A stretch of DNA of 64,000 nucleotides from Actinorugispora endophytica (GTDB lineage Bacteria; Actinomycetota; Actinomycetes; Streptosporangiales; Streptosporangiaceae): NCBI RefSeq assembly GCF_004363075.1, contig NZ_SNYN01000001.1, forward strand, positions 62,001 through 126,000. Direction: 5' to 3'. A model generated the notes under the pieces. The model made no database searches and was not told where the DNA came from. It worked only from the letters and a program-made list of their open reading frames with translations. This document shows, one piece after another, positions 41,955 through 50,788 of this stretch. The position numbers and the translations under genes were made by a program. The first letter of the stretch is position 1, and each line of letters opens with the position of its first letter.

Positions 41955-44434
41955 CGCAGCGGCTCCCTGATTCCCTGTCCAGTGGTGCCGACCAAAGCGC
42001 CGTCCTCCTCAACGTGGGGCTTCTGCCGTGTCGGGTTCGTATCGAGCCAGCGCAGCAGCTCGTCCGATACGAGGTCGACGGCGATGCGCCCGGCGCGGCC
42101 GTCGAGGTCTCGGAAGATGCACTCGCCGTTGCCGAGGTTGCGCAGCGCGGCCATGTGCTCCTCGGAGGCTTCGACGCCGAGAAGGGCCATCACGTCGCCC
42201 ACCTCGACCCGCTCGCTGGAGCGGAAGGCGAACACGCTTGAGAGGCAGTTGGTCACCTGCTCGTTGAGGAGGTCGCCGGCGTTCTGGCTGACCAGGATGA
42301 GCGCGGTGTTGCGGGACCGGCCCATCCGCGACACCTCGGGAACGAGCTTGGCGCCCTCCGGGGTGGAGGTCACCGCCCAGGCCTCGTCGAGGAAGATCGC
42401 CTTGGGCAGGCTCCGGTCGAGCCCGTTCATCAACCGGCGGGCGAACTGCGAGACCAGGTACAGCAGGGCGACGCTGAGCCGCTGCTCGTAGCTGTAGTCG
42501 TCGCGGCCGATCGCCGAGTCGGGCAGGGTGAGGCCGCCGAGGGTGAACACGGTCGTCCAGCCCTCGCTGTCGATCTGCTGGTCGCCCTGGGGGTCGAAGC
42601 ACAGACTCGCCAGGCGCATCTCCGACATGGAGCGCAGCACCGCGCCGAGGTTGCGCGAAGCGGCGTCCTCCGCGTCCTCCAGGTGGGCGACGACCTTGGC
42701 GAGGCTGGGCTGCGGCTGGTTCGCCACGGCCGCCACCGCCTGGATCATCGCCGACTCGCGCTCCTCGCTCATGCGGGGGAGCAGCAGCCGCAGCGTCTCG
42801 GTGGCCATCGTCTTCTTGGCGGGCAGGTCGTCGCCGAAGCCGAACGGGTCCAGCAGGCCCGCCTCCGCCGACTCCAGGGACATGATCCGCGCCTTGCGGC
42901 CGCGCCGCTGGAGCAGCTGCACGAGGGACTCGGCGTCGCCCTTGGGGTCGATGGCCGCGACCGTGACGCCGCGCAGCGCCAGCTGGTAGATGAGCAGCAG
43001 CGCCAGCGTGGTCTTGCCGCCGCCGGGCTCCCCGGTGATGGCGATGGCGGTGGGGCGGTTGCGGGCCGCCGCGACCATCGGGTCGAAGTGCACGATGGAG
43101 CGCGCCCGGCCCAGCGTCTCCCCGATGTAGGGGCCGATCCAGCCCGCCCCGCCCGCGTCCCTGCGGTCGCCCAGGTCGACGGTCGCGGTGGGCATCCCGC
43201 CCGCGATGGTGCGCAGCGGCTGGCGCTGCACGTACGCCTCCAGGCGGGTGCGGTCTCCCGGCAGCGACTCGCAGAACAGCGAGAACTGGTCGCCGGTGGA
43301 GTGCGTGATGTCGATGCCCATGTCGCGGTAGTGCTCCACGACCGCCTCGACCCGCTGGACCAGGAGGTTCTCGGTGGGCGCGGCCACCATCAGGCGGTGC
43401 CAGCCGTACACGAACGGCAGCCGCTCCTTGGTGATGCCGTGCTCCAGCATGCGCGCCGCGCCGATCTGCTCGGCCAGCGCGATGTCGGGTTCGGCGCCGG
43501 CCTCGCGCATGTGGGCGTCCATGTCGCGGGCGTGCGCGAGCCTGCGCGAGACGTCCTTGCTGGCCTTCGCGGGCGGGACCAGCTTCATGCGCAGGCTGGC
43601 CTCGACGGGGAAGGGCAGCGAGTCGGCGTAGTGCAGCCACGGCTCGCCGTCGGGGAACGGCATGAGGTCGGGGAACCGGGAGAACGACAGGTACGCCGCG
43701 TACGCCTCGCCGCCGGGCTGCTCCAGGCGCAGGAAGGAGCGGCCGTTGTGCAGCACTCCGTCGACGAGGGCCTCGATCTCGCCCTTGCCCCAGCGGCGGC
43801 GCCCCGCGGCGGACTCGCGCGGCTCCTCGATGGTGGCGGTGACGGCGTGCCGGATCAGCCAGGCCAGTTCCGGGGAGCGGGCGTGGCGGGCGCGCAGGGA
43901 GCTGGCGGCCAGCGCCCGGCCCAGGCGCTCGGCCTGGTCGGTCCAGCGGGCGATCTCCCTGTCGTCGATCGCGTCGTCGCCCATGCCCAGGACCTGCTCG
44001 GTGCGCTGGTAGGCGCCGAACAGCTGGGCGAACACGCCCTGGGAGAGCTGGGCGCGCACGCCGCGCTGGCCCAGGCGCACGCCCAGGTAGACCTCCTTGC
44101 TCCAGAAGTCCTTGGCCCACACGTGCCGGTACATCTCGTCCAGGTAGTCGAACCAGCCGGGCCCGGAGTCGGAGGTGCCGTCGAGCCTGGTCGCCCAGTC
44201 CGCGGCGGGGTAGGCGCGGTGGGCGACCCGCAGGTGCACCTCGGCGTCGTTCATCCGGATCGCGGCCAGCGCGATCGTGATGTTCGTGGCGAGGGCTTCG
44301 CGCTCGTCGGGGGTGGAGAACTCGTAGGAGACCGTGGGCAGTCGGAAGTACGCCCATGCCTCGGTGTCGCTGAGCAGGACGCGATCGTCGAAGTAGCGGA
44401 CCGCCAGTCGGCTGGCGCCCCTGCTGGCGTTCAT
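41951..44434 (-). CDS. VirB4-like secretion ATPase
   Basis: The 827-residue protein has an N-terminal VirB4/TraC-type domain and a C-terminal RecA-like ATPase with Walker A ITGEPGGGKTTLALL (near residue 467), Walker B KAIFLDEAWAVTS (near 677) and SQNAGDLLNEQVTNCLSSVF. VirB4 proteins energise assembly and transport in type IV secretion and conjugation. The gene starts 70 bases after the TcpE-ATPase fusion and overlaps the VirB6-like start. GC is high and codon use matches the host, in contrast to parts of the next gene. Confidence 0.93.
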   Translation of the reverse strand: MNASRGASRLAVRYFDDRVLLSDTEAWAYFRLPTVSYEFSTPDEREALATNITIALAAIRMNDAEVHLRVAHRAYPAADWATRLDGTSDSGPGWFDYLDEMYRHVWAKDFWSKEVYLGVRLGQRGVRAQLSQGVFAQLFGAYQRTEQVLGMGDDAIDDREIARWTDQAERLGRALAASSLRARHARSPELAWLIRHAVTATIEEPRESAAGRRRWGKGEIEALVDGVLHNGRSFLRLEQPGGEAYAAYLSFSRFPDLMPFPDGEPWLHYADSLPFPVEASLRMKLVPPAKASKDVSRRLAHARDMDAHMREAGAEPDIALAEQIGAARMLEHGITKERLPFVYGWHRLMVAAPTENLLVQRVEAVVEHYRDMGIDITHSTGDQFSLFCESLPGDRTRLEAYVQRQPLRTIAGGMPTATVDLGDRRDAGGAGWIGPYIGETLGRARSIVHFDPMVAAARNRPTAIAITGEPGGGKTTLALLLIYQLALRGVTVAAIDPKGDAESLVQLLQRRGRKARIMSLESAEAGLLDPFGFGDDLPAKKTMATETLRLLLPRMSEERESAMIQAVAAVANQPQPSLAKVVAHLEDAEDAASRNLGAVLRSMSEMRLASLCFDPQGDQQIDSEGWTTVFTLGGLTLPDSAIGRDDYSYEQRLSVALLYLVSQFARRLMNGLDRSLPKAIFLDEAWAVTSTPEGAKLVPEVSRMGRSRNTALILVSQNAGDLLNEQVTNCLSSVFAFRSSERVEVGDVMALLGVEASEEHMAALRNLGNGECIFRDLDGRAGRIAVDLVSDELLRWLDTNPTRQKPHVEEDGALVGTTGQGIREPLR

Positions 44435-44504
44435 CGGGTGTCCTCCTGCGAAGGTGCGGTGCGGTGGCGGTGCGGTCCGGCGGCCGCGGTGGAGGCGCGG
44501 CGGG

Positions 44505-47500
44505 TCACCGGTTCGCCTCCGTCCTGCTGCGGGCGGCGGGGTCTGCGGCGAAGCCCGCGGCGACCACTCCGGCGAGGGCGGCGTGGGCGCGGCGGGTGGT
44601 GGGTCGCAGCGCGTCGGTGTCGATGACGGCGCGGGCGGCGGCGATGTGGTCGTCCCAGGGGACGCGGACGATGGCGCGGCAGCCGCCGCGGGCGACCTGC
44701 TCGGCGGCGTCGACGTCGGCGAGGCTTCGCTTGCTGACGCCGTTGACGACGAGGACGGACTTGGTCCTCAGGTCCTCGTAGCCGTGCCCGTCGAGCCACT
44801 CGAAGGTCAGCGCCACGGCGCGGGCGGCGTCGGAGCTGGCCGGGGCGACCAGGACGAGGGCGTCGGCGATGGGCAGCGCGCGCGCCACACCGGTGGCCGC
44901 CGGGTCCAGCAGGGTGACCTTGTAGTGGCGTTCCAGCATCGCGGTGAGGCTGGCGTAGTCGCGGTCGTCGAGGGTCTGCACGTAGGGGTCGTCGAGGGTG
45001 GCCACGACCTCCAGGCCGCTGGTCGACTGCGAGGTGTAGCCGCGCAGGCCGAGGTAGCCGTGGATGGAGTCGGCGTTGGCGAGCAGGGAGGTGAGCGTCT
45101 CGGGGCTCTCGGTGCGGATGCGCCGGGACAGCCCGTTGGGGCCCGGATTGACGTCGATGGCGACCACGCGCTCGTCGCGGTGGGCGGCGAGGGTGTGGCC
45201 GAGCATGAGCGCGGTGACGGTCTGGCCCGCGCTGCCGGTGCAGCCCAGGACGACGATGCGGCGGGCCCCCTCGAAGGGGGTGCGCAGCCGTTCCACGTCG
45301 GCGGGCGGCAGCTGGGTCCTGGCGCTCGGGGTGTTGCCGCCGGTGACGACGCGGGCGAGCCTGCGCCAGCCCCGGGTGCCCCCGCTGGGCGAGTCGTCGG
45401 TGTGGGCGGGCCGGGTGGACCCGGTCCCGGCCTCGTGGTGCTCGGGCGGGGGGACCTCGCCCGGTGCGACGTCGGGGATCCCGGTGGACGCGGAGGCGCC
45501 GTCCGAGCCGCCGACCACGCGCACGTCGCCCCGGCCCGACAGCAGTTGCTGCTCGCCGGTGCCGTGGTCGAGTTGCAGGTCCGGCTTCTCGGCGTCGGGG
45601 TCCTTCCGCCCGTCCCCGGCGTTTCCCCGGGCGGGGGTGAGCATCTCCCCGACCTTGCGCGCGTTCTGCGCGATCCGGGTGAAGACGCCCCGGTCCTGGC
45701 CGGGCTCGGGCTCGGCCGCGGGCTCCGTCGCCGTCTCGGCGCCCGTCGAGCGCATGCTCCGGGAGAGCCGGCTCGACGGCCGGGACTCCTCCGGGCGGTC
45801 CGCCTCGGCGGCGGGGCCGCCGGACTCACCGGACTCGCCGGGGTGGTCGTCGGCCCGCTCGCCGCCGGTGGACAGGCCGGCGCCGCGCCGCCGCAGCGCG
45901 GCCTGCTCCACGGCCGCCAGGTCCTCCTCCGTGGGCCTGCGCTCGGCGGCGTCGGTGAAGCTGTCGTGCTCGCCGGTCCCGTGGTCCAGCTCCAGGGGCG
46001 GTTTGCGCTCGTCCAGGGGGCCGCCGGTGTCGACGGATCCCCCGGCCGGGGTGACCCGCTCCCACGCGCCGGTGCCGTGGTCCAGCTCCGGGGACGGTTC
46101 GCGGCCGGTCCGGCCGCCGTCGGCCGGCGCCTCGGGGGCGCCGCCCCGGACGCGGCCGCGCAGGGTGTCGGCGACCTGCTCCCACGCGCCGGTGCCGTGG
46201 TCCATCTCCAGGAGCGACTTGCGTTCGGTGCCGGTCGGTACGGCCAGGTCGGTGGTGAACCGGGACTCGGCGGCCCCGGCGGGAGCCGGCTCGGGCTCGC
46301 CGACGGGGTCGGGCTCGGCCCGGGCCTCGGCCGGAGCGGCCGCGGGCTCGGTGTCCGCGGGCCCGGCCCCCTCGCGCGTGTCGTCCCGCGCGGGGACGTC
46401 CTCCGGCTGCTCGTCCGGCTCGGGTTCCGGCTCCGGGGCGACAGCGGCCTCGGGGGCGCCGCCCGCCACGGGGGTGTCGGCGGGGTCCGGGGCGTCGTCC
46501 CGGACGGCCCTGCCCCACGGGGTGTCCGCGGGCTCGGCCGCGTCGGGAACCCCGGCCTCGTCGGTGCGGGCGACCGGGGGCAGGTCCCAGGGCGCGGCGT
46601 GCGGGCGGGGGCGCCCGAGGGCGCGTTCGGCCTCGCCGCGCGCCTCCTCGGGGGTGGCGGGGAGGCCGACGCCGTAGCCGCGCGCGGTCTCGCGGGGCTC
46701 GGCGTTCTCGGCGCGGTCGCGTTCGAGGCGGCGGGTGACCGCTGCCCCCTGGGTCCGGCCGCGCAGCCTGCGCCGGGCGGTCCTGCGGGCGCGCGCGTCG
46801 TCGAGGTCGTCGACGAGGTCGGCCGCGGCGAAGGGCTGGGTGGGGACGTCGACGGCCGGCACGGCGAGGACCTCGTCCGAGTCGGTTCGTGCGACCGGTT
46901 CAGCGGGATCCGGCGCGGCCATGATCTCCTCGGCGCGGCGGCGCGCCGCCGCGCGGTCCCGCTCCGCGTCGGCGTCCTGGTCGGCGCGGGCCTCGGACGG
47001 GTTCGGGTGGGGGACGTTCTCCGCGAGGACAACGTCGTCGGACGCGCTGGTGCCCCTGGCGGCCGGCGGCCACGGGGTCTGGCCGGACGACTCGCCCGGG
47101 GAGGTGTACCAGCTGTCGCCGTCCTCCTCCTCGCGCGCGGTGCGGCGGCTGGGGGCGTCGTCGCGGCGCTTGGCGGTGGCCAGCCCGGTCCGCTGCGCGG
47201 CGGGCGTCCTGGGGGCGGGGCGCTCGGGGAGCTCCTCGCGGGCCGCCGCTGCCCGTTCGGGCTTGTCCATGGCCAGGCCGAAGTAGTTGAGGACCCGCTT
47301 GCCCGCGGAGCGGGGCCGCGGCCGGGCCGGGGCGGGCTCGGCGGCCGGCTCGGGCCGGCGCGCCTCCTCGGGGGCGGCGGCGCTCTCGACCGCCTCGACC
47401 ACCGCGGGTTCCACCGCGGTCTCGGCGGCCTCGGTCTCCATGACCGGCTCGGGCGCCGCGACCGGCTCGGGCGCCGCGACCGCCCCGGCGCGCCCGCGCC

Positions 47501-47903
47501 CGGCGGCCGCGCTCACCGGGAGCGGGCCCGCCGCCGGGTCACGGCGCCAGACCCGCACCGCGATGACGATGCGGTCCGGCTCCCGCTGGGGCGCGAGCCG
47601 GGTGTAGACCCTGGCCTCGGTCGCGTAAAGGGCCTGCGACCGCAGGAGTTCGGTGAGGCGCTTGCCCTCGACGACGGGGCGGGTCGCCAGGAACCCGATC
47701 ACCCAGGGCGGGACGATCCACACCACGTGCCAGGGGGTCTGGAAGGGGACCCCCAGGAGGTTCATCAGCAGGACCCAGACGAGGGCCACGCCCAGGCAGA
47801 CACCGACGGTGACGAGCGGGACGGGAAACGGCAGCCGGAAGTCGTAGAGCTTGTACAGCCGCTTCTCGATACGCCAGATGTTGGTGTATGTGGGCAGATC
47901 CAC
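44505..47903 (-). CDS. TcpE-like membrane domain fused to a MinD/ParA-like ATPase through a disordered linker
   Basis: The product is 1132 residues. Residues 1-110 hold two membrane helices and TYTNIWRIEKRLYKLYDFRL, VRLxAP-type strands typical of TcpE/PrgI-family conjugation proteins. Residues about 150-870 are Pro/Glu/Ala/Arg-rich and disordered, with four copies of a (L/M)DHGTG motif (near 567, 606, 636 and 775). Residues about 880-1120 form a MinD/ParA/CpaE-like domain: VVAIDVNPGPNGL, LLDPAATGVARALPIADALV. The P-loop reads GCTGSAGQTVT: the expected lysine is glutamine, so ATP hydrolysis is doubtful. Similar paired genes exist in streptomycete T4SS-like clusters; the fusion may couple the membrane platform to polar positioning. 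Confidence 0.8.
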   Translation of the reverse strand: MDLPTYTNIWRIEKRLYKLYDFRLPFPVPLVTVGVCLGVALVWVLLMNLLGVPFQTPWHVVWIVPPWVIGFLATRPVVEGKRLTELLRSQALYATEARVYTRLAPQREPDRIVIAVRVWRRDPAAGPLPVSAAAGRGRAGAVAAPEPVAAPEPVMETEAAETAVEPAVVEAVESAAAPEEARRPEPAAEPAPARPRPRSAGKRVLNYFGLAMDKPERAAAAREELPERPAPRTPAAQRTGLATAKRRDDAPSRRTAREEEDGDSWYTSPGESSGQTPWPPAARGTSASDDVVLAENVPHPNPSEARADQDADAERDRAAARRRAEEIMAAPDPAEPVARTDSDEVLAVPAVDVPTQPFAAADLVDDLDDARARRTARRRLRGRTQGAAVTRRLERDRAENAEPRETARGYGVGLPATPEEARGEAERALGRPRPHAAPWDLPPVARTDEAGVPDAAEPADTPWGRAVRDDAPDPADTPVAGGAPEAAVAPEPEPEPDEQPEDVPARDDTREGAGPADTEPAAAPAEARAEPDPVGEPEPAPAGAAESRFTTDLAVPTGTERKSLLEMDHGTGAWEQVADTLRGRVRGGAPEAPADGGRTGREPSPELDHGTGAWERVTPAGGSVDTGGPLDERKPPLELDHGTGEHDSFTDAAERRPTEEDLAAVEQAALRRRGAGLSTGGERADDHPGESGESGGPAAEADRPEESRPSSRLSRSMRSTGAETATEPAAEPEPGQDRGVFTRIAQNARKVGEMLTPARGNAGDGRKDPDAEKPDLQLDHGTGEQQLLSGRGDVRVVGGSDGASASTGIPDVAPGEVPPPEHHEAGTGSTRPAHTDDSPSGGTRGWRRLARVVTGGNTPSARTQLPPADVERLRTPFEGARRIVVLGCTGSAGQTVTALMLGHTLAAHRDERVVAIDVNPGPNGLSRRIRTESPETLTSLLANADSIHGYLGLRGYTSQSTSGLEVVATLDDPYVQTLDDRDYASLTAMLERHYKVTLLDPAATGVARALPIADALVLVAPASSDAARAVALTFEWLDGHGYEDLRTKSVLVVNGVSKRSLADVDAAEQVARGGCRAIVRVPWDDHIAAARAVIDTDALRPTTRRAHAALAGVVAAGFAADPAARSRTEANR

Positions 47904-47915
47904 GTCCCCGGCCTC

Positions 47916-48233
47916 CTACTCGGTGTTCACGCCCATGGCCCGCGCGATGGCGACAGCGAGGACTTCGATGATCCCTGGCACGTAGAAGACGATTCCGATG
48001 AAGATCGCCAGAATGATGAACTGGGCGAAACGGGTGATCTCCCTCGTGAACAGGAAGAAGATCGCGACGATCGACACGATCACGAGGAAGAGCGGGCCGA
48101 AGAACCCGCGCAGCCAGTCGGCGAGCCCGCCGGTGTCGGGGCCGTCGGTGACCGTGGTCGTGCCGGCGAGGGTCAAGACGGGGTGCAGCGCGTCCGCCGC
48201 GGCGTGCGCGAGGCCGGTGAGGAGGGGAAGCAT
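47916..48233 (-). CDS. Small two-helix membrane protein (TcpD/VirB2-like)
   Basis: The 105-residue protein has a hydrophobic leader (LPLLTGLAHAAADALHPVL), an external loop (TDGPDTGGLADWLRGFFGP) and two membrane segments (LFLVIVSIVAIFFLFT, FAQFIILAIFIGIVFYVPGI). Size, topology and position upstream of the TcpE-like gene fit the pilin/TcpD position of conjugative clusters. It begins 98 bases after the TcpC-like gene and ends 12 bases before the fusion gene. Confidence 0.7.
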   Translation of the reverse strand: MLPLLTGLAHAAADALHPVLTLAGTTTVTDGPDTGGLADWLRGFFGPLFLVIVSIVAIFFLFTREITRFAQFIILAIFIGIVFYVPGIIEVLAVAIARAMGVNTE

Positions 48234-48331
48234 CTAGCCGACTCCCTCCTTGGTCTCAGATCTGTCCTGCATGGTCCTTGCTTCTCCTTAACAGTGCCTC
48301 TGGGCCGGTCGCGGCCATTGTGGCGCGCCGG

Positions 48332-49309
48332 TCACCCGAACGAGTTCGGGGCACCCTGAATATCGCGCACGTACCAGGACCCGCCGTCCCTGACGACGGT
48401 GATCTGGTAGCTCTGGGTGAGTTCGGCGGGGCGCGCGCCCTCGTCCGCGGGGAGACGCCACACCACGGTGGCCCGGGCGACGCGCACGTCCTCGCTCCCC
48501 GATGTCGCGGCCGGGACCGCGACCTCCGTGAGCGCGCCGAACTCCATGGCGTCCTGCGGCAGCGCGGCGACGGCGGCGCCGGGTTCGAGGTAGCGGTCGA
48601 GGTGCTCGTGGTTCTGCGCGTAGGCCTCGAAGAAGCCTTCGATGTGCGGTTCCAGTTCGGCTCGGGCCTCGGTGTCTCCTTCGACCGAGGGGGCGTCGGG
48701 CAGGTCCGCCTTGTCGGGGGCGGCCAGGAGCGCGGGGCGGCCCGAGACCACCAGCGCGGTGCCGCCCTGGTCGGCGTAGACCGGCACGTCCAGGCTCATG
48801 GGTTGGCCGTTCACGTCGGCGGCCAGGCGGACCAGCGCGTTGTTCTCGTCCTTGATGTCGACGACGAGCACCTCGATCCCGGTCGCGGACATCTGCGCGC
48901 CGGGAAGGTCGAAAGCGGTGGCCCGCCCCTCGGGGACGAACTCCGCGAGCGTGTCGGCGCGCTCGCCCGCCTGTTCGGGGTCGGCGTTGAGGTAGACATC
49001 GGCGAAGCGCACCGCGAGGGAGGCGGCCGCGGTCTCGGGGAACTCGACGACGTCGGTCTCGACGGGCTCCTGGGTGGTCGGCGGGGCGACGGCCGAGCGG
49101 ATCGGCAGCCAGATGCCGTTGAAGATCACCACGAGGATGAACGCCCACAGCACGGCGCGGCCGACCCACACCCACCACCGGCCTCCCGATCCGGCACGGG
49201 GGCGCCGGGAACGGCCGCGTCGCGGGTCGGCGTCGAAGGTCTCGTCCGGGTCGGCGGCGGCGTCCGTCTCCATGACACCACCGCGCCCAGCGGTCGACCT
49301 GCGGGCCAT
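48332..49309 (-). CDS. TcpC/VirB8-like secretion protein
   Basis: The 325-residue single-pass protein has a basic cytoplasmic head (RRGRSRRPRAGSGG), membrane segment WVGRAVLWAFILVVIFNGIW, then two external NTF2-like domains (LAVRFADVYLNADPEQAGER and ELEPHIEGFFEAYAQNHEHL). This layout matches TcpC of conjugative plasmids, a VirB8-like scaffold. It ends near YVRDIQGAPNSFG, again typical. It is the first gene of the minus-strand cluster. The ATG at 49309 has GGAGG four bases upstream. Confidence 0.85.
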   Translation of the reverse strand: MARRSTAGRGGVMETDAAADPDETFDADPRRGRSRRPRAGSGGRWWVWVGRAVLWAFILVVIFNGIWLPIRSAVAPPTTQEPVETDVVEFPETAAASLAVRFADVYLNADPEQAGERADTLAEFVPEGRATAFDLPGAQMSATGIEVLVVDIKDENNALVRLAADVNGQPMSLDVPVYADQGGTALVVSGRPALLAAPDKADLPDAPSVEGDTEARAELEPHIEGFFEAYAQNHEHLDRYLEPGAAVAALPQDAMEFGALTEVAVPAATSGSEDVRVARATVVWRLPADEGARPAELTQSYQITVVRDGGSWYVRDIQGAPNSFG

Positions 49310-49744
49310 CACGCCTCCATCCACCCACGGGCGCCCCCCTTATGCGGAGCCGCCGAATTCCGTCATCCGTCTGTCTACCCCATCCTCTATGGTGCGGCAT
49401 GACTCGGGATCTATGACTGCATTGCGAGGCCGTGTTTCTTCCCAACCCAATCCCTGTACCCGGTGTCACAAAGGCGCAAAGCACCATGACCGGGTCATCA
49501 CTCGCCGATCGAATGCGTCCGGCAAGGTCAAGTCAGAGTTCCGGGTTGGCCGGAAAGGAAGAAGTCGCTGTTCAGATAGGGAAATGTGGCTGGTGGAGCC
49601 AGTGACGGCACGGGACCGGCGTGCCTCAGACGTTGAAGCGGAACTCCACGCTGGTCACCTCTAACCTTATTCCGGTTTCGGGCACAAGAAGACCCCGGCG
49701 ACACTGCGGGTACAGCAAGTCCGGAGCCATGGGTGCGGGTCGGG
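49310..49744. other. Upstream region of the secretion cluster
   Basis: This 435-base stretch between the cluster start and the restriction gene's stop is lower in GC and has no convincing gene. It must contain the cluster promoter. An isolated minus-strand frame ending VEFRFNV at 49630 has no start or domain and is not called. No inverted repeat of note and no att-like duplication were found. Confidence 0.5.
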
Positions 49745-50788
49745 TCAGGGCTCGGGGAGGAACTCCGAGATTCGTGTGTACCGGATGAGGTCCTTCAGCG
49801 AGTTGGCGGTGAAGACCTTGCCGCGAGTGGCCGCGATCATCTGGCCCATGTCCTCGCGGCGCACTCCGAATCCGCGACCGTCGATGCAGGCGACGACCTC
49901 GAAGGACGGGCGTCCCTCACGTTCGCGTTCGTCGCGCATGGACGCGAGTCGCAAGATACGTGAGACCTTGTCGCGGGCGGTGCCGTCATCACCGGTGATC
50001 TTGGCCTCGATGATCACTGTGGGGTCGAGCTCATCCGGGATGAAGAAGTCCGGGGCCTGGTCGAAGCCCGGGACTCGCTCAGCACGCTTGGTCTTGCGGG
50101 CCGAGACTCCAGCCTGCGAGAGCAGGTCTTCGATGGCGTTCTCCATCACGTCACCGACGAGCTCGGAGACGCCATCGCGATGGCTGGCGAACGGACGGCC
50201 GAGGTAGCGCTCGTAGAGCAGAACCGCGTACGGGACATGCTGCTCGGCGACGTACCGGATGGAGTCCAGCCCCTCCTTGGTGTCGAGCTTGTCGAGCCGG
50301 TGGATCATTCCGTCCTGGCTGTCGGTCGCACCCTCGAGCAGCACGCGGCAGGCTGCCTGGAACAGGGCCGTGACTCGGCTGACCGTCAGCTCAGAGGATC
50401 CACCCCTGGTTGAGAAGTATGCCGGGTTGGTCTTCATGTGCTTGTCGAGCCCGCGCGCCCAGTTGTTCGGGAACTGCTGGTCGGTCTCCTCCTTGGCGAG
50501 GTCCTGCCATTCCGGTGGGGTCACGCCGACGATGGTGCGCAGCACTATGCCAGCTATGGCGCACTGCTTGACCGCGTTCCAGCATCGGTCGACGTCGAGC
50601 ACAGTGAATCCGTTGGTGTGCTTGCGCAGCGCCTCGTAGCCCGAGCGGAACTCCGGGTACTCCAGGAAGGACGCACCACGCGGGAGCAGCATGAACTGGC
50701 TGGTGAGGTCGTCGAAGGTGGACTGGACGAGCTCCCCGAGATGCGAGGGGATGTCATCGGGGGCAACCTCGTAGGGGCGCAGGGTCAT
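49745..50788 (-). CDS. Putative PD-(D/E)XK restriction endonuclease
   Basis: The 347-residue soluble protein has a C-terminal nuclease-like core: PDFFIPDELDPTVIIEAKIT matches the PD-x(n)-(D/E)xK active site (Asp and EAK). The N-terminal two-thirds has no named domain. The start overlaps the methyltransferase stop by one base (TGATG, 50786-50790), the usual restriction-modification arrangement. GC is below that of the flanking core genes, indicating transfer. Recognition specificity is unknown. Confidence 0.75.
   Translation of the reverse strand: MTLRPYEVAPDDIPSHLGELVQSTFDDLTSQFMLLPRGASFLEYPEFRSGYEALRKHTNGFTVLDVDRCWNAVKQCAIAGIVLRTIVGVTPPEWQDLAKEETDQQFPNNWARGLDKHMKTNPAYFSTRGGSSELTVSRVTALFQAACRVLLEGATDSQDGMIHRLDKLDTKEGLDSIRYVAEQHVPYAVLLYERYLGRPFASHRDGVSELVGDVMENAIEDLLSQAGVSARKTKRAERVPGFDQAPDFFIPDELDPTVIIEAKITGDDGTARDKVSRILRLASMRDEREREGRPSFEVVACIDGRGFGVRREDMGQMIAATRGKVFTANSLKDLIRYTRISEFLPEP

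Noticed and set aside
44454-48359. A very long plus-strand open frame opposite the TcpE-ATPase fusion
   Set aside because: It is the complement of a high-GC coding strand; stop codons are rare there by composition. The product has no domain, and the minus-strand gene has clear membrane and ATPase-like motifs.
49620-49670. Minus-strand end VTSVEFRFNV as a gene tail or att core
   Set aside because: It is only about ten codons, has no upstream coding signal and I found no second copy in the window.
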